A stretch of 64,000 bases of DNA from Massospora cicadina (GCA_022478985.1 JAKSZP010014519.1:1-64000), one strand, 5' to 3'; numbered from the stretch's first letter, positions 8,678-20,310 are shown. A program made the numbers and translations. The notes: generated by a model from the sequence alone, not told the origin.

Positions 8678-10907
8678 TGTCAGATTCTGGTGGTTGACTC
8701 AAAAATAAACCTTCAACAACCATCAAATTGGGCTGATGATTCTTTCAACTCTTGAGCTAACACCTATATCCTAACTGTTAAGTTTTCAGCTGATGGTGCA
8801 AGCAAAATGACTTAACAATCGATTTGAGGATAGAAACTCACTTTTCAATTAAAACTCCTGCTCGTAATTGGGAAGTGGATTCTCTGATTGTACTTAATAG
8901 CCAAGTAACTCCGGTACTCTCACCATATTTAAGTCTACTGGCAACAACAATTATGAGACCTTCTGTCTTTGTACAATATTAGGAAATTATTCCTCTATAA
9001 TTGGAACTAATTCTATGGAAGGCAACTGAGTAATTCTCTTAAGGAAGTATAAGCACACACAACTATCTATAGATGTGATGACAACAGATACAAATAATAG
9101 GCAGATAATAGATGGAAACAATTATTCTAATAAACTAAGCGACGATAGTTATTAATGATCAATATTCAAATGGTAAATGATGATGTTTTATTAATTGGCT
9201 AGGCGCTGGTATTATATAACCCTCAGGCATCTCCTGGACAAACTCATCTATTAGATGAGTTCATTCATATTATGCCAATCCTCTGCTGGTCATGGCAATA
9301 ATTATAAAAACGTCCAAATCAATTCAGCCCATGAATTGACTAAAAATAACAATTGTTTCAGCCTGATTGAAGGCAATTTTACTCTCATTGGGATGATTTT
9401 GGGTTGCAAAATCAACATCAAAATCGCCCCAATTAGAGCTACATCATAACTTGATGAATAATAATAAATGGGGATAATAAAATATATGAACATAAAAGAT
9501 GACGCACCCCTAATTGGGATGTCAGCAGGCCTCTAAATAGCACTAAGTATGCCCTTATTCGGGACATCTATGTTTAAGTGCTTAAGAAATTGATTTCATT
9601 AATTAAACCCAACTTCCGCCTTAGCAAAATAAGATTAGTGCACTAATTTAGGAGGTGCAATCTAGTTAATGCCAAGGGACCACCTTGCACCCAAGTGGAC
9701 CCATAATAAGCCATATTATGTTTATATCATAACTATTTTTAGCTACAATAATTAGTATCTCAGATGCAATAAGAGCAGTTATGAGGTGAATCTGATTTAT
9801 CATATTATGCAGATGAATTGAGAAGGATCAAAGGATCCATCAATGGGAGTAATCTATCAGCATTGATGGTTTTCTCAAAGGGTATATTTTTGAGCAACCA
9901 TCAAAATTCAACACTCACCTCAAAGCCTATTGCAATAATACAATTTGGGCCAAATATCTAAAAACAATTTGACAAAGTATTTATCAGGCGCTCAGCCCAA
10001 ATACGCTCACATATTATGGCCAATTTCCTATAAATCAAATATTGGAAATTGGTCCCGATTATTGGGAACAAAATCAGCTTAATCATATACAAAACTATTT
10101 GAGGAAAACCTGAAGTTAATGGCTGAAATTCTATGGACTTCAGACGAATGAAAATGTAATAAATTTCCTGCCTTAGGGCAAAATTTGTATGTCAATCTGC
10201 ATAATCAGCATGATAGCACTTGCGTGGACCTCCCAAAAGGTGTTACCTAGTGATAACAAGGAAGAGGCCTGCTGATGTCCCAATTAGGGGTGCGTCATTT
10301 ACTTCAATTGAGGCAAAATTTCACAGAAGGTGTGTTTTATCAGCAGTATGAAGAAACTGAAATCCAGAAGATCTTAGGACAATTTTGCATGCTTTTATTG
10401 CAATTTTTGTACCCTAAATCCTCCAGATTTTAGAAGTATTTTGCCATAAATGAACCTAAGAAAAGGTTTCAGTCATAGGCTGAACTTAGTGGTAAAATAG
10501 TTGTTAAAATTTTGTGCTGGAATGTGGCCAGGAGATGCCCTAAAGGTATAAATACTGGCGCCTGGACTAATGAATATTATCTAACAATTAGCCTAAATAA
10601 AAGTTGACTTATTATATCTTTTCCTGCTTTTTTATCCCGAATCCTAACCTTGAAGAAGTGGCAACAAACTGGAAGGTCCAAATCCCCAGTTTTTATTAAA
10701 TCCTTCTTAAGAAAAAGTACAAAACAAAGTAAAAACTATGCCCAAAATCGGCTGGAAGAGCGAGGTGAATTAAACAGGCCTAGTGAGTTAATAGACGGTC
10801 TGAATCCCATAAACTACAGGCACTATTGAGGATCAACCATTGGAACTTCAGCTTGAATAGATGTGCAGGATACCAATTTTTCAAGTGACGATCCTCAGAT
10901 TTTGACA
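8678..10907 (+). repeat. 3' LTR of A2, split by an inverted solo LTR
   Basis: This matches 3797-4918 except for the insertion 8776-9913 and its 5-bp duplication. With that removed it is about 1087 bp. It ends TTTTGACA at 10907, followed by the target duplication CCTTA and the resuming reverse transcriptase of element A. Confidence 0.85.
8776..9913 (-). mobile_element. Solo LTR of a related subfamily, inverted inside the A2 LTR
   Basis: The insertion runs TGTTAAG…TTCAACA with flanks CTAAC (8771-8775) and CTCAC (9914-9918); the uninterrupted 5' LTR has CTTAC there. Read on the minus strand it starts TGTTGAATTTTGATGGTTG and follows the A2 LTR: an AACCATCAA segment, a copy of 'aattaggggtgcgtcat' (9500-9530), and the 'ccaggagatgcc…ccagcgcc' promoter block (9200-9240). 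It is therefore a diverged LTR of the same family in opposite orientation. The open frames 9255-9449 (+) and 9302-9493 (-) are LTR sequence. Confidence 0.8.
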
Positions 10908-10912
10908 CCTTA

Positions 10913-11110
10913 TTTGAACCTGCACTATAGCATACATGGACGATATACTGATCTTCTCCCTGGATGCAAAATCTTACTCCCACCACCTTTTATCTGTCAT
11001 GGAGTGACTTGCACATGCAAACCTTATTTTAAAAGCTAGCAAGTGCGAGTTTTTTAACCAAAAGTCAATTTCTTAGTAGACATTGTCTTTTCTCATGAAG
11101 ACATGATTGC
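10913..11110 (+). pseudogene. Reverse transcriptase of element A, C-terminal half
   Basis: After the A2 target duplication the frame reads …YMDDILIFSLDAKSYSHHLL, with the YxDD catalytic box intact at 10933-10944, then LILKASKCEFF, the conserved segment just after the palm. Element A is thus split between the FGL box (near 3740) and YMDD. Stops follow. Confidence 0.75.
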
Positions 11111-11329
11111 CCTAAATTAGGAAGCAGCCACCCATGATTGGGCTACCCCTCATCTCTCACAGAGTTACGCAGCTTCCTTGAGCTGAGTAATTTCCTCAAG
11201 AAGTTCACCCACGAGCTCTCAGAAGTTTCTGCCCCTCACTACACAGAATCTGGAAAGAAGATTTTTAGTTGGACCACATAACGCTACGCCGCGTTCCATG
11301 ACTTTAAGCCCATACTTTCGTCAAGATTG

Positions 11330-11720
11330 AAGCTAGCACAATAAGACCCCAGCTGTCCCTTTATTTGTTACCACAGATGCTCCTTACTTTTCAGTGGGAG
11401 AAGCGCTGCTGCAGGAAGGGGAGGACGTAGTGGAACGTCCTGTTGACTATTTCTCAAATAAGATGACCCTGGCGCAGCTCAATTATGTATCTATAATAAG
11501 GAAATCCTTGATATTGATGAGGCGGTAGGCACTGGCGCCACCATTTGCATGGTTTTAAGTTGCCCCTTACTGTCCACAATGACCACAAGGCGTTGATGTA
11601 ATACCGCGCCCCCAGAAGCTGTCCCCTCACCCATCCAATGGTTGGAAATTTTGTTAGTGTTCATTTTCAGATATGACTTCATTAAGGGTTTAAAAACCTA
11701 TTACAAATGTTCTATTATGA
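11330..11720 (+). pseudogene. RNase H of element A
   Basis: FVTTDAPYFSVGEALLQEG (near 11365-11425) matches the family's '..TDAS..a.G.vL.Q' with the first Asp kept. It is followed by VERPVDYFSNKMTLAQLNY and then the lysine/Glu region near 11500. Stops and frameshifts break it before 11700. Confidence 0.65.
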
Positions 11721-11821
11721 AATACTGCTTATTTCTGATATGGCACTAGTTGATGACCACAGTCTCAGGTGTTGATTAATCCAGAACAAGTGAAAGAGAG
11801 CCCATTTGCCAATACCCCGCT

Positions 11822-13330
11822 ATGCTCATGATGGAGATCCTGGAAGGGGATACTGACACCCCTTCCCGCGTTAGGCTGTCCCAACTCCTATTGGCTGACT
11901 ACAACAAGATCAGGCAGGCCTGCAAGAGGGATGGAGAACCACTGGACAAAGGTTACCAGTTGACACTTGGGGTCATCCTCCATCACGGCAAGTGGTGGGT
12001 ACCACCTGGACCCCTGAGAAAGGAGGTGATCCGCTAAGCTCATGACCATCCAACAGTTGGCCACCTGGTAAAGGAAAAGATGATTGAGTTGGTCCACAGC
12101 TCCTACAGTTGGAAAGGCATTGCCATAGATGTGGCCAAGTTCACAAAGTCTTGTTTGACGTAAAAATGGCTAAAACTTAGTCGCCTGAAGAGCGCTAGAC
12201 TGCATGTCCTTCTCCAAGCCGCAGAGGGCCCTTGAACTTCAATGTCCATTGAAGTATCGTGGAACTCCCCTTGTCCTAGGGTTATTATGCAGTAATGGTT
12301 GTAGTGGACTGCTTTACCAAGATGGCCCAGTTCATCCCTTTCAATAACACAATTACCTCCGTCTATATGGCCGCCTCATTGTATACCACATCATTTGACT
12401 ACATGGACTCCTTGAAAAAATTAACAGCAATTGCAATCCACAATTTAATGCCCAGTTCTGGGAAGCCTTGCTGTTCATCTAAGGAATCCGCTCCTGCCGC
12501 TCCAAAGACTTTTTACTCTCAGTTGATTGGCCAGAAAGAGAGAGTGAACCAAGGTTTGTAGCAATTTTTGCGTAGGTAATTCAACTCTGAACTGAACAAT
12601 TGGGCCTCTCACCTTCCATTGGCGCAATTTGCCTATAATAAAATTTTACATTTATCTCTACAGGCACATCCCTTTTTTCGCAAACTATGGGTATAATCCG
12701 TGATTTAACCTGAGTCCAAACATTGAGTCCACCATTGTTGCTACCAATGAGCATGGCAAAGAGCTCATAGACATACACCAGGCAGTAAAGTATAATCTTG
12801 TTGACGCTATGATGATCTACAAATCATATGTTGACCACAAGCGCTGTAAAGGCCCTAAGTACAAACCAGGAGACTTAGTCATGGTCAATGCCAAGAACAT
12901 CAACCTGAAGCAGACCTGCAGCAAGTTAGCCCAAGTGTGCTGGGCCCTTCAAGATCATCAGAAAGGTTTACTTATAAGCTTACCAAGCTTATTTACCCCC
13001 TTCCATCAAGGTATTCAACACCCTTCATAATTGCCCCCTGGCCCCCTTTGAGGGCCCCATGCCGTCCCCCCTAAGTTTTTAATAGTAGAAGGAGAATTCA
13101 ATATGAGATTGATGATGATCTTGCTTCCCTGCCTATCCTAACGTAACCTCCAGTATTTGAAGTCCTGGAAGAGTTACAACGTAATCTGAGAACAGTTGGG
13201 TATCCCATAGAGACTATCAACGATCAGGAATTTATCCACAACTTTCATGCTAGGTTCCTCGATGCTGTAGGCCCTGCCACTCAAGCTTTATTAACCACCA
13301 TAAAGCTGTTAACCACCCACAAGAACTTTG
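11822..13330 (+). pseudogene. Integrase of element A and C-terminal tail
   Basis: The zinc-binding region spans about 12035-12160 (AHDHPTVGHLVKEKMIELVHSSYSWKG…), the HH-CC pattern with damaged cysteines. The core starts VVVDCFTKMAQFIP near 12295, keeping the first catalytic Asp. Further on it is broken. Near 12850-12900 YKPGDLVMVNAKNI is the C-terminal 'F..Gd.V.L..kni' module. A more open tail (YEIDDDLASLP… to about 13330) leads to the 3' LTR. I see no chromodomain. Confidence 0.65.
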
Positions 13331-13355
13331 CCTTGGCCAACGTCCCTTCAGGAGG

Positions 13356-14187
13356 TGTAAAACCTCATCCAAGAGCTGAGGGTGATGTCACAGTTAGTCA
13401 ATTTTTACCTGGGATAGGACTTTCTACCAAAGCCAAGCATAAGAAGACTTTGGAGTCAAGGCTAGAACCCTTGAGGAATACCAATGTCCTCTCTAAGGTC
13501 ACTATGCAAATGGTTTTGGCTTTGCCAGTAAGGTCTGAGATAAATGGCACTATAGAGGCGGAAAATCTGGCGAAGATTGACTCAAAACTTTGGAAAACCT
13601 GATGATACAAAGTTATGGAATTTACCAAATTAATAAAATTTCGATTTTACTACAATGCAAACTTTTGGTATGGATTGGATTTTTGTTAAGCTTTTTAAAC
13701 CATCAACAACCTTTCCTTTATATTTGCGCTCAAGGTGAGACACGCTCTTGCTTTTCTTAGATAACCAGACAAAATTTCAATAAAGCTTTGGAAATGTTTT
13801 CCTAATTTTATACTTTTAATTAAAATTTTAATAATATAACACAGTTTAAAACCTTCTGCAATGGCCAGACTCTTAACTAATCTCTGGTCCAAGCCTCCCC
13901 TTTGGCGCAAAACCACTCCCCAAGCCATGGAATATTCCACCAAGTATTGAAAGCTACAATTTACCGCTTTCCAACGCAGTACTTACGCCAACACCTCAGC
14001 TCTCAAGGACTAATGTCCCTGATGGTTTTCTTTAGTTTGGCCTGCGTTTTATTAAGGAAGTTTATATGAAAATAAAACCTGAGATAATATAGGATGTTGA
14101 TTCTGACTTGAACATTTTGGCTTGTTCTGGCACCTTATGCCTGGCGCTTTCCCTCCAGCGACCTCCTGCGCTCAGTTTCCTATTACA
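13356..14187 (+). repeat. 3' LTR of element A
   Basis: It begins TGTAAAAC just after a purine-rich CAGGAGG, a weak polypurine tract, and ends CTATTACA. It matches 432-1288 with scattered changes. The frame 13333-13602 lies mainly in this repeat and is not a separate gene. Confidence 0.7.
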
Positions 14188-15769
14188 TGGGTGGGCTCTG
14201 TACAGTATGCATTATAATGGGTATAATCCTAGGAAAAAGAAGTTGATAGCCAGCTTTATTATGGTTCTCCATTTCCCACGCAACAGGGAAGTTAGAAGTA
14301 AATTGTCCAACCTTAAATGTTAAAATATCTGCCCCAATCCATCAAGGCTTGGAAAACAGAACATAACAAGTAAATTTTCCGATAATGGGTTCTTTTGTGA
14401 GGATAGAAACGTGCCAAAAACTGGCCTGTAAATGTGTGTGCTTTAGCATCCACATCAGGAACAGACTGATGAGCTGTAGCTTATAAGAGTTGTGTGGGTG
14501 TGATTTATAAGGTTCTTTCTCATCTTGGTTAGCTATCCACAGCAGTTAGAGCTGAAATAGCACCTAGGAGTCCCTTTTCATTTATAATAACGAGTGAGAC
14601 TCTCAGGTAGCCTAATTTTGTAAAAGCTGGAACCGCAAAGTTCAATAATAATTTCAAAAAATAATTAAAATTAGAACTTTTTCAAAGAAGTATTTTTACG
14701 TAAATATAGTAAAACAATAATTTAACACACTACCATAGGAAAGGTGCTGGGCTTTTGAAGGTAGATGTTGGGATTTTAAGATGCCTACACTATCCAGATT
14801 TGATAGATTATAATATCATCTGTTGTATCTGATAGAGTTTGATTTATAATAAGAAAATATATAGCAGATGTTAAAGTAATTACTGATGATAACTATTGTT
14901 TGGGTTTAAATGCTTTAGAATAATAATCTAATTTAGTGTACTCCATCTTCTGGATGATTAATGTTCTTTTAACTGTTCCATAACATTGTTTGTGATTAGT
15001 TTAAAAGTCAATTGTATTAATAACAATTATACTATTTTATGCTAAATCATTTTATGTTTGTCGCTTATCAATAAGGGTTTTATTGCAGATGCTAGAAATT
15101 TTCTAATTCTCTTATTTATAGTAACTTGTGGATTGTCCTGAAGTAATTTAACCTTCTATTGGTGGGTAAATGGTCCCATTACCTAAGCCAGTTGATAGCT
15201 TTATACGGTTACTTTGATTTGCTTAGTTAGAGGTGTTGGGACAAGCTATTTATAAATCCAACCCAGTAGTAGGTTATAAACTAGTTAGCACTGGTTACCA
15301 TCTAGGTTGATGAATAATTGATGCATTATTTATTGTTGGTGTGAATTTTTAGAAATAAAATTTCATCAGCGATGGATGCTGTTCCCATTGAGGCACCAAA
15401 AGAAGAGTTATACGTCAAATTGCCTACAATTTATACCCTTAATATATTTTTATAAAGACTGTGGCATAAAAATTTCTTTTAGTAAAAAACTATGTTTTTA
15501 TACAATCTTTATTGTGCTCCTGCGTTTAGAGTGGAATAATTATGTTTCTTTTTTTCTATTTGTACCATGCCAACTCTTGGTAATAGAGTTGAAGAGATAG
15601 TTTTACTTTGTCCAAGCTGTTCCCTTTTCTTAGTAATAGTAGTGATCAACTAAAAGGGGTCCTCCATTCATCTTTATTTTCATTGTGAATAACAAAGGGA
15701 TTATTAATTAATTAAAAAACCTTAACATGGTGCTGCAGCATTGAGCCTAATCATCCATATTTGAAGAGG
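14188..15769. other. Unassigned AT-rich DNA
   Basis: No coding domain, LTR pair or RNA gene is recognisable between the end of element A and the coding remnant at 15770. The longest frames (14108-14323, 15376-15600) have no family features and AT-rich composition. It is probably old, eroded repeat or spacer. Confidence 0.4.
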
Positions 15770-15985
15770 AAGAGGAGTTATGGGATAATTATTTTGTGCT
15801 GGTTTCTTTAGGAGGCGAGTATGGCAGTCAATAAGGTTGGAGTATCAGCAGCTTAGGGCAAAAGGAGATGGAAGTGAGGGTTTTCCTCATCAATGAGTTC
15901 AAAGATAAGTATCAATTCAACATATTGAGCAAGTAGGTGCTTAGCAAATATGGTGAGCTTTGGCATGCAAGAATGACACGATGTG
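15770..15985 (+). pseudogene. Coding remnant interrupted by chromovirus B
   Basis: A plus frame near 15865-15985 reads protein-like (MEVRVFLINEFKDKYQFNIL, a TAG, then LSKYGELWHARMTR). The target ATGTG of element B falls within it. Coding-like sequence also occurs right of B (about 25640-25720, KDENTLQINFDHCMEGLVEEG), so B may have inserted into a gene or older element. The family is not recognised. Confidence 0.35.
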
Positions 15986-18420
15986 TGTAAGTAAAGGGGA
16001 GCGCCACCCCTCCGCTTGGACTGGGTGGCGTTCCCTTTCTCATAATAAGGTCTGAGAAGGCCAGCTGCCCTTCTCATCTCCCAGGGCAACTTCGCCCATG
16101 TGGTAGACAAGCGGTGGTTCACAAAGAACCCTTTGTGGATGTTGGGATTTTTGCCCATATTACCAGCCTTCTAGATTACCTGGTGTCACTAGGGGAAAAT
16201 TCTCTAAGGCAAAGTGAATCAGAAATTGGTTGGCCCGAGTATTTGGAGGAACTACGTTTGGGGGATTTTGGGATATTCACCTGGTCGTATCCATTGGGAA
16301 TCAATCCAGATGAATACCTAATATCTCATCGGGAAGAGTGGCCAACGAAATAAGGGCATCTGATAGTGATTAACTATCTGGTGTACCAATTGGGATCATT
16401 CAGGTTTCATCACTGACTGATAGGGAATGAATAGTGAGTTGCGAGGCGAGGGATGCCACCTGCAACTAGCGAATCAATTGGTTGGTGAAGTGACCTGCCA
16501 TAATGGGTAAAAATCTCATTACCTAAGAAGGTCGCTAGCTAATTATGGTTGGTTTTCTTGAGTCAAGAGGAAAATGTTAGGGACATATTTTCCATTTCTT
16601 TTCATTTGAGGTCTTTAGGATGTCCAAAGATGGAATCCAATCCGGATGGGGAAGACCATCGCTGCCAAGACGAGGAAGGGTGATTCAACAGCAACGGCTG
16701 CCGTTTCATTGAAGGGGTGTCAACTGAGGGTTAGACGGCTGAATAACCTACTATATAATTCCCTAGGATTCACTATAATATAAACACATTGAAAACCATC
16801 ATTTAGTAAAACAGTATTATTTAGTATTAATAGTAATATTGTCAATTCTGTGTATAGTTAGACTTTCAGCATCCATTGTGACGTTCCATCTCAAGGATAT
16901 TATTGCAGAGGGCAATAATTAGAAGAATCTCAGAGAGAAGAATAGAGATCTGAGTGGGGATCTAGAGATGAAGGGAACCACAATCATGGATAGCTGCTGA
17001 CTGTGTGTTGGGCTGAAAGAGACTGTCATCAGGAGATCTTGACAAAGATTAAGTGGACAGAATATAGGGAATGAATCCCTATAAGTAAAGCTTATCAAGT
17101 ATTTAATTGGAAGTACTGGCCAAAGCGTTGGGCCAAATAATAGTGCAAACTCAACTACGGATAATAGTCTCCATACTATTATCAGATAATACATTCTATA
17201 CAATGCAAAGTGCATGAGGAAATCGAACCTGTTCAGTAAAAAGATCACTAGGGTTATTTGCCAATAAGAACAAACTAGTAAATTTTTACAGTGGACCATG
17301 CACCTATTAAAGTACAAACTTTAGAAGAATTGGCACTTAAAAAAAGAGGATTAAGTTAAATTTCTAAAGAATAAGCAATCACTTGGGGTGAAAGGGTTGA
17401 ATGTGTCCAATGGCAATGAGCCTTTGGGATCAAGGCCCAACAGCCCTAAACCATTGGCAACAAATCCTGATGGGAGTGTACTTTCAACGAATAAAGCATC
17501 TAGTGTTAATTCTTTACCAAAACTCTCTGATGGCATTGGGCCATTGGGAAAAGTTGCCTCCAATTTGGAACCCTCCCTTTAATAATTGAAATCATTGTCT
17601 GATGAATCTTGCTTGGTTAAATGGATGCTAAAGCAACCTAGTGAGGGCGGAGTAGCATACAAACCCATTCCCAACCTCTTGGGACTGCCCTTACGTAATT
17701 TTTCCTTGAGAGATTCCTGTTTCCTGCTAGGCGAAATGCCATTGCACTATTTTTTGGAACTGTAGTAAATCCGCAATTTGGGCATCCATAGACAAACTGC
17801 TACCAACTTGGACCACTGCCAATACTTTTGAAGCTAGTTCTGAAAAAGTTCGTTTTTCCCCCTTTTTCAAAGTTTCCAGGGTTAGTTCAAATCTTAAGGG
17901 CCCCAATCTTGTGCTTTCCTAAGCTATTCTCAATTGATTGGCTATCTAAGCAGTCATAACACACTAAGGAAATTAACGGTTGATTCTCTTATTTTTAAGT
18001 TTGTTAAAAATCTTCCCATGCTTGAATTTATTATAAAGTTTAAATTTTACTTTGCTGAACAACCATGACATCTGCAATTGGCCCCACGGGCCTTGTATTG
18101 ACTGGGTTTTCCCATCCATGTTATTAACTTTGGTCCTCACTGTAGTCAATTGGGCCAATAGTGTCAAGGACTTTAAGTAACTTCCCCAATATCGCAACTA
18201 CCTACGCTCATGGCCCATTATCCCTAGGGCTGCAACATCTTGAATCTCGCCGGGTTGTTTCTTATAATTGCAGCCCATCATCACAATTGTTACTTATCTC
18301 TCAGCAAATTTAAGAGTCATTTGAGCAGCAAAGCCCTTAAATTCTGGCTCGCCTTTTGGGTGCTTTTGCATCCCAACTGGCAGGCCAGTAAAAACTTTAT
18401 CTGAACTCTCGATTTATTCA
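15986..18420 (+). repeat. 5' LTR of chromovirus B, interrupted
   Basis: Without the insertion at 16140-17290 and its duplication it is about 1279 bp, against 1271 bp for the 3' LTR. Matched blocks include 'aaccattggcaa' near 17451 and 24556 and 'gtgcttttgcatcc' near 18360 and 25467. The end GATTTATTCA (18411-18420) pairs with CTCTCCTGACA of the 3' copy, so the terminal bases have diverged. Confidence 0.8.
16140..17290. mobile_element. LTR-like insertion (1151 bp) in the B 5' LTR
   Basis: The insertion starts TGTTGGG, ends TTTTTACA, and is flanked by the exact 5-bp duplication GTGGA (16135-16139 and 17291-17295). The 3' LTR of B lacks it. TG…CA ends with a 5-bp duplication indicate a solo LTR or a very short LTR element. 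Inside, GAGTCAAGAGGAAAATGTTAG near 16559-16579 looks like a polypurine tract followed by another LTR start, so it could be a deleted composite. The family is not matched elsewhere in the window. Confidence 0.7.
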
Positions 18421-18505
18421 AGGTACGCTGACCAGGGGATGGACAGTACCAATCACAACACTCAAAACGGCAAAACAGACTACTAACCAGGTGGGAAGCA
18501 GAAAC

Positions 18506-20310
18506 TGCTTAACCCACCATGGCAGAGGGTGAGGAGGGATCGGGGGGTTGGTTTTCAGAAAGACCCACCTCGATCAAGGGATGTTGGTTACAGTACCGGA
18601 TCAGAGCAGAGAGCCAGGGCGTTGGGGCATCTGCATAGTGGGGGCTGAGGTCAGCGTAGTAGGAGTTTTCTACTCCTGCATCAAGATAATGATGGGAAAA
18701 TGTTTCAACAAAAGCTGCGAGGAGAACTTCAGCTTTATTGTGGGCTTCAGGAAGTTGGGTGAAAAGGGAGATACTGTGGCGGGTGATTTTGGCTGAGGGG
18801 TTGAATGAAGCAAGCGTTGCGGCATTCATAACAGCGATTTCAGCATCATCAAATATTTTTGAGATGTCACTGCAGGGAGATTCAGGGAAGTCAGGGGGAA
18901 GAAGATGGTGGGCAGGCCATGCTGGAGCTGAGCCACTGACTGGGCCACCGCGGTGCGTAGTTTTGGGCAATGAGGAGAGGCCACCGCAGCTAAGGCGAGC
19001 TGGTGGTCACTTTGGAAGGGGGCTGTATTGGGTAGAGGAGCAAAATGGCGAGGGGTAGGGGTTTCATCGAACTCAGGAGGGAAAAATTTTGCCCGACCAT
19101 AATCGCCATGGCAGAGAAGTTGACCTGTATGCTTACTAATGAGGATATTACCTGATTCGTCAGTTTCAGCCAATAGATCCCATGGATTTTGGTTCACTGG
19201 AATAGTGGCGTTTAAATTTGAGTGGGTAGGATTGGGCGAATGGGCAGCTGCTTGGGTGCGAATGTTGGTCCAAGCATTGCTCTGATTGGCTGGCGTAGAT
19301 TTAGGTGGGAGAGTGAGGATGGAGGTTTTGGGTGGGGCTGATTTTCCATGTGGGCCCACTGAACGAGATTGGAGGGTGGGAGGGGGCAGCAAAGCGCCCC
19401 ATACTGAACCTCCAGAGGGGGGCTCAGAAGCTGCATCAGCGGATTTGGCCTTAGGGCACGCTCTTTTTGCATGGTCGAGGCCAAAGCAGAGGGAACAAAT
19501 CTGCCTACCATTATCGACCCAAGCCCAAAAGAAATGATCAGGCGCTGCAGCCACACTAGCGCGGGGTGGGATTTGTTGGGCTATGGTAGGGTGGTGTGGT
19601 ATGATGGTGGCTGTTGCACGAGGAGCAGCAAGGCGTTCTGCACCAGATGGAATGGCAAAGATGAGGTTGGGCTGAGTGCCATAAGCCATGAGCCCCGCGA
19701 CCAATTGGTCATACAAGACCTGGGGTGGAAGATGGGATGGGAGATTTGCAAAGGATACCACTAGAGTGGTGTCTGAAGGGAGGCGAGTACGGGTTGTGGG
19801 AATGGGGTTTTTTTATATATTAGAGGAGTTTGTGCTGCCGCTTCAGCATCCTCCTCAGATTGGAACCTAACGTCAAAGTAGCCTTTAAAAGGGCGGAAGT
19901 CTATAAAGCCAGCTGGCGCAAAGGCTGTAGTGGCTAGGTCAATAATTGCCTTATTGGCATATGGGAACAAACGCCCATAGTCCACTCTGAGGCAATAGAG
20001 AATAGCAGAGCGAGTATGGCGAGAGGATGGGGGCGAGAAGGGTGGACGCGCGCCAGGTGGAGCGCTAAGTCTCGTGGGGGGACAAAACAGTTGGAAGCAG
20101 TGGGCGGGCTTTTTGAACCCATCTGAACGCGCTTGCCTGAAGGGCGGAAAACGCTAGGTGGGGGTGCACTGCTGCCCCATACTGGGGTGGCAGGCGGCAG
20201 AGCCAAGGACATCAAAGAATAGGTTTGGGCAGATGGCTGTGGATAAATAAACTTAAATTTAAAATCGCTCAAAAGTGACTTTGAGCGGTTTTTATCTGGA
20301 ATCTCATGTC
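18506..20310 (-). pseudogene. Antisense zinc-knuckle protein gene (H), LINE-ORF1-like
   Basis: Three minus-strand frames (20272 to 19934, 19985 to 19761, 19761 to 18826) and a fourth (18970 to 18509) join through about three frameshifts into a product near 590 residues. In order: a Pro/Ser-rich start; an RRM-like segment (FIDFRPFKGYFDVRFQSEED); a second segment (VVSFANLPSHLPPQVLYDQL); a CCHC knuckle C-S-L-C-x4-H-x4-C near 19480; a Pro-rich linker; and a C-terminal part ending at a TAA near 18508. Two RNA-binding-like regions before a knuckle match the ORF1 layout of the three LINEs here, but no endonuclease or reverse transcriptase follows. It lies within chromovirus B, opposite to it. It is more GC-rich and less damaged than its host. 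Confidence 0.6.
20261..20292. other. Perfect hairpin upstream of H
   Basis: CGCTCAAA (20266-20273) and TTTGAGCG (20280-20287) pair perfectly around a 6-base loop. The stem extends outward by A/T pairs and one G·T. It overlaps the start of the H frame on the minus strand, so it could be a leader structure of H or a scar at the insertion edge. Confidence 0.5.

Larger units (their letters stand above)
3797..10907 (+). mobile_element. Gypsy element A2, nested inside element A
   Basis: LTRs 3797-4918 and 8678-10907 begin TGTCAGATTC and end TTTTGACA. The 5-bp target CCTTA is repeated exactly at 3792-3796 and 10908-10912. Protease, reverse transcriptase, RNase H and integrase follow on the plus strand, then a polypurine tract. 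There is no gag, leader or primer-binding site, because the protease begins about 15 bases after the LTR. Its protease and linker resemble those of element F at the right edge. Confidence 0.88.
432..14187 (+). mobile_element. Gypsy element A (degenerate Ty3/Gypsy LTR retrotransposon)
   Basis: The element has direct terminal repeats (432-1288 and 13356-14187) around gag, protease, reverse transcriptase, RNase H and integrase in Ty3/Gypsy order on the plus strand. Element A2 (3797-10907) sits inside the reverse transcriptase: the domain breaks at 3791 and resumes at 10913 with its YMDD motif. All frames carry stops and frameshifts. I could not find a clear target duplication or primer-binding site, so the outer ends are approximate, the left end most of all. 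Confidence 0.8.

Noticed and set aside
14735..14800. TGTTGGGATTTT near 14768 as a second copy of the 16140 insertion
   Set aside because: Only the first dozen bases agree; the following sequence is different and no end or duplication was found.
18421..18445. AGGTACGCTGACCAGGGG as the primer-binding site of chromovirus B
   Set aside because: It resembles the shared site only in parts and needs gaps to align; too weak to list.
19286..19764. Plus-strand open frames opposite gene H
   Set aside because: They are antisense shadows of the GC-rich H coding frame, which has the zinc knuckle and the homologue at 26 kb.
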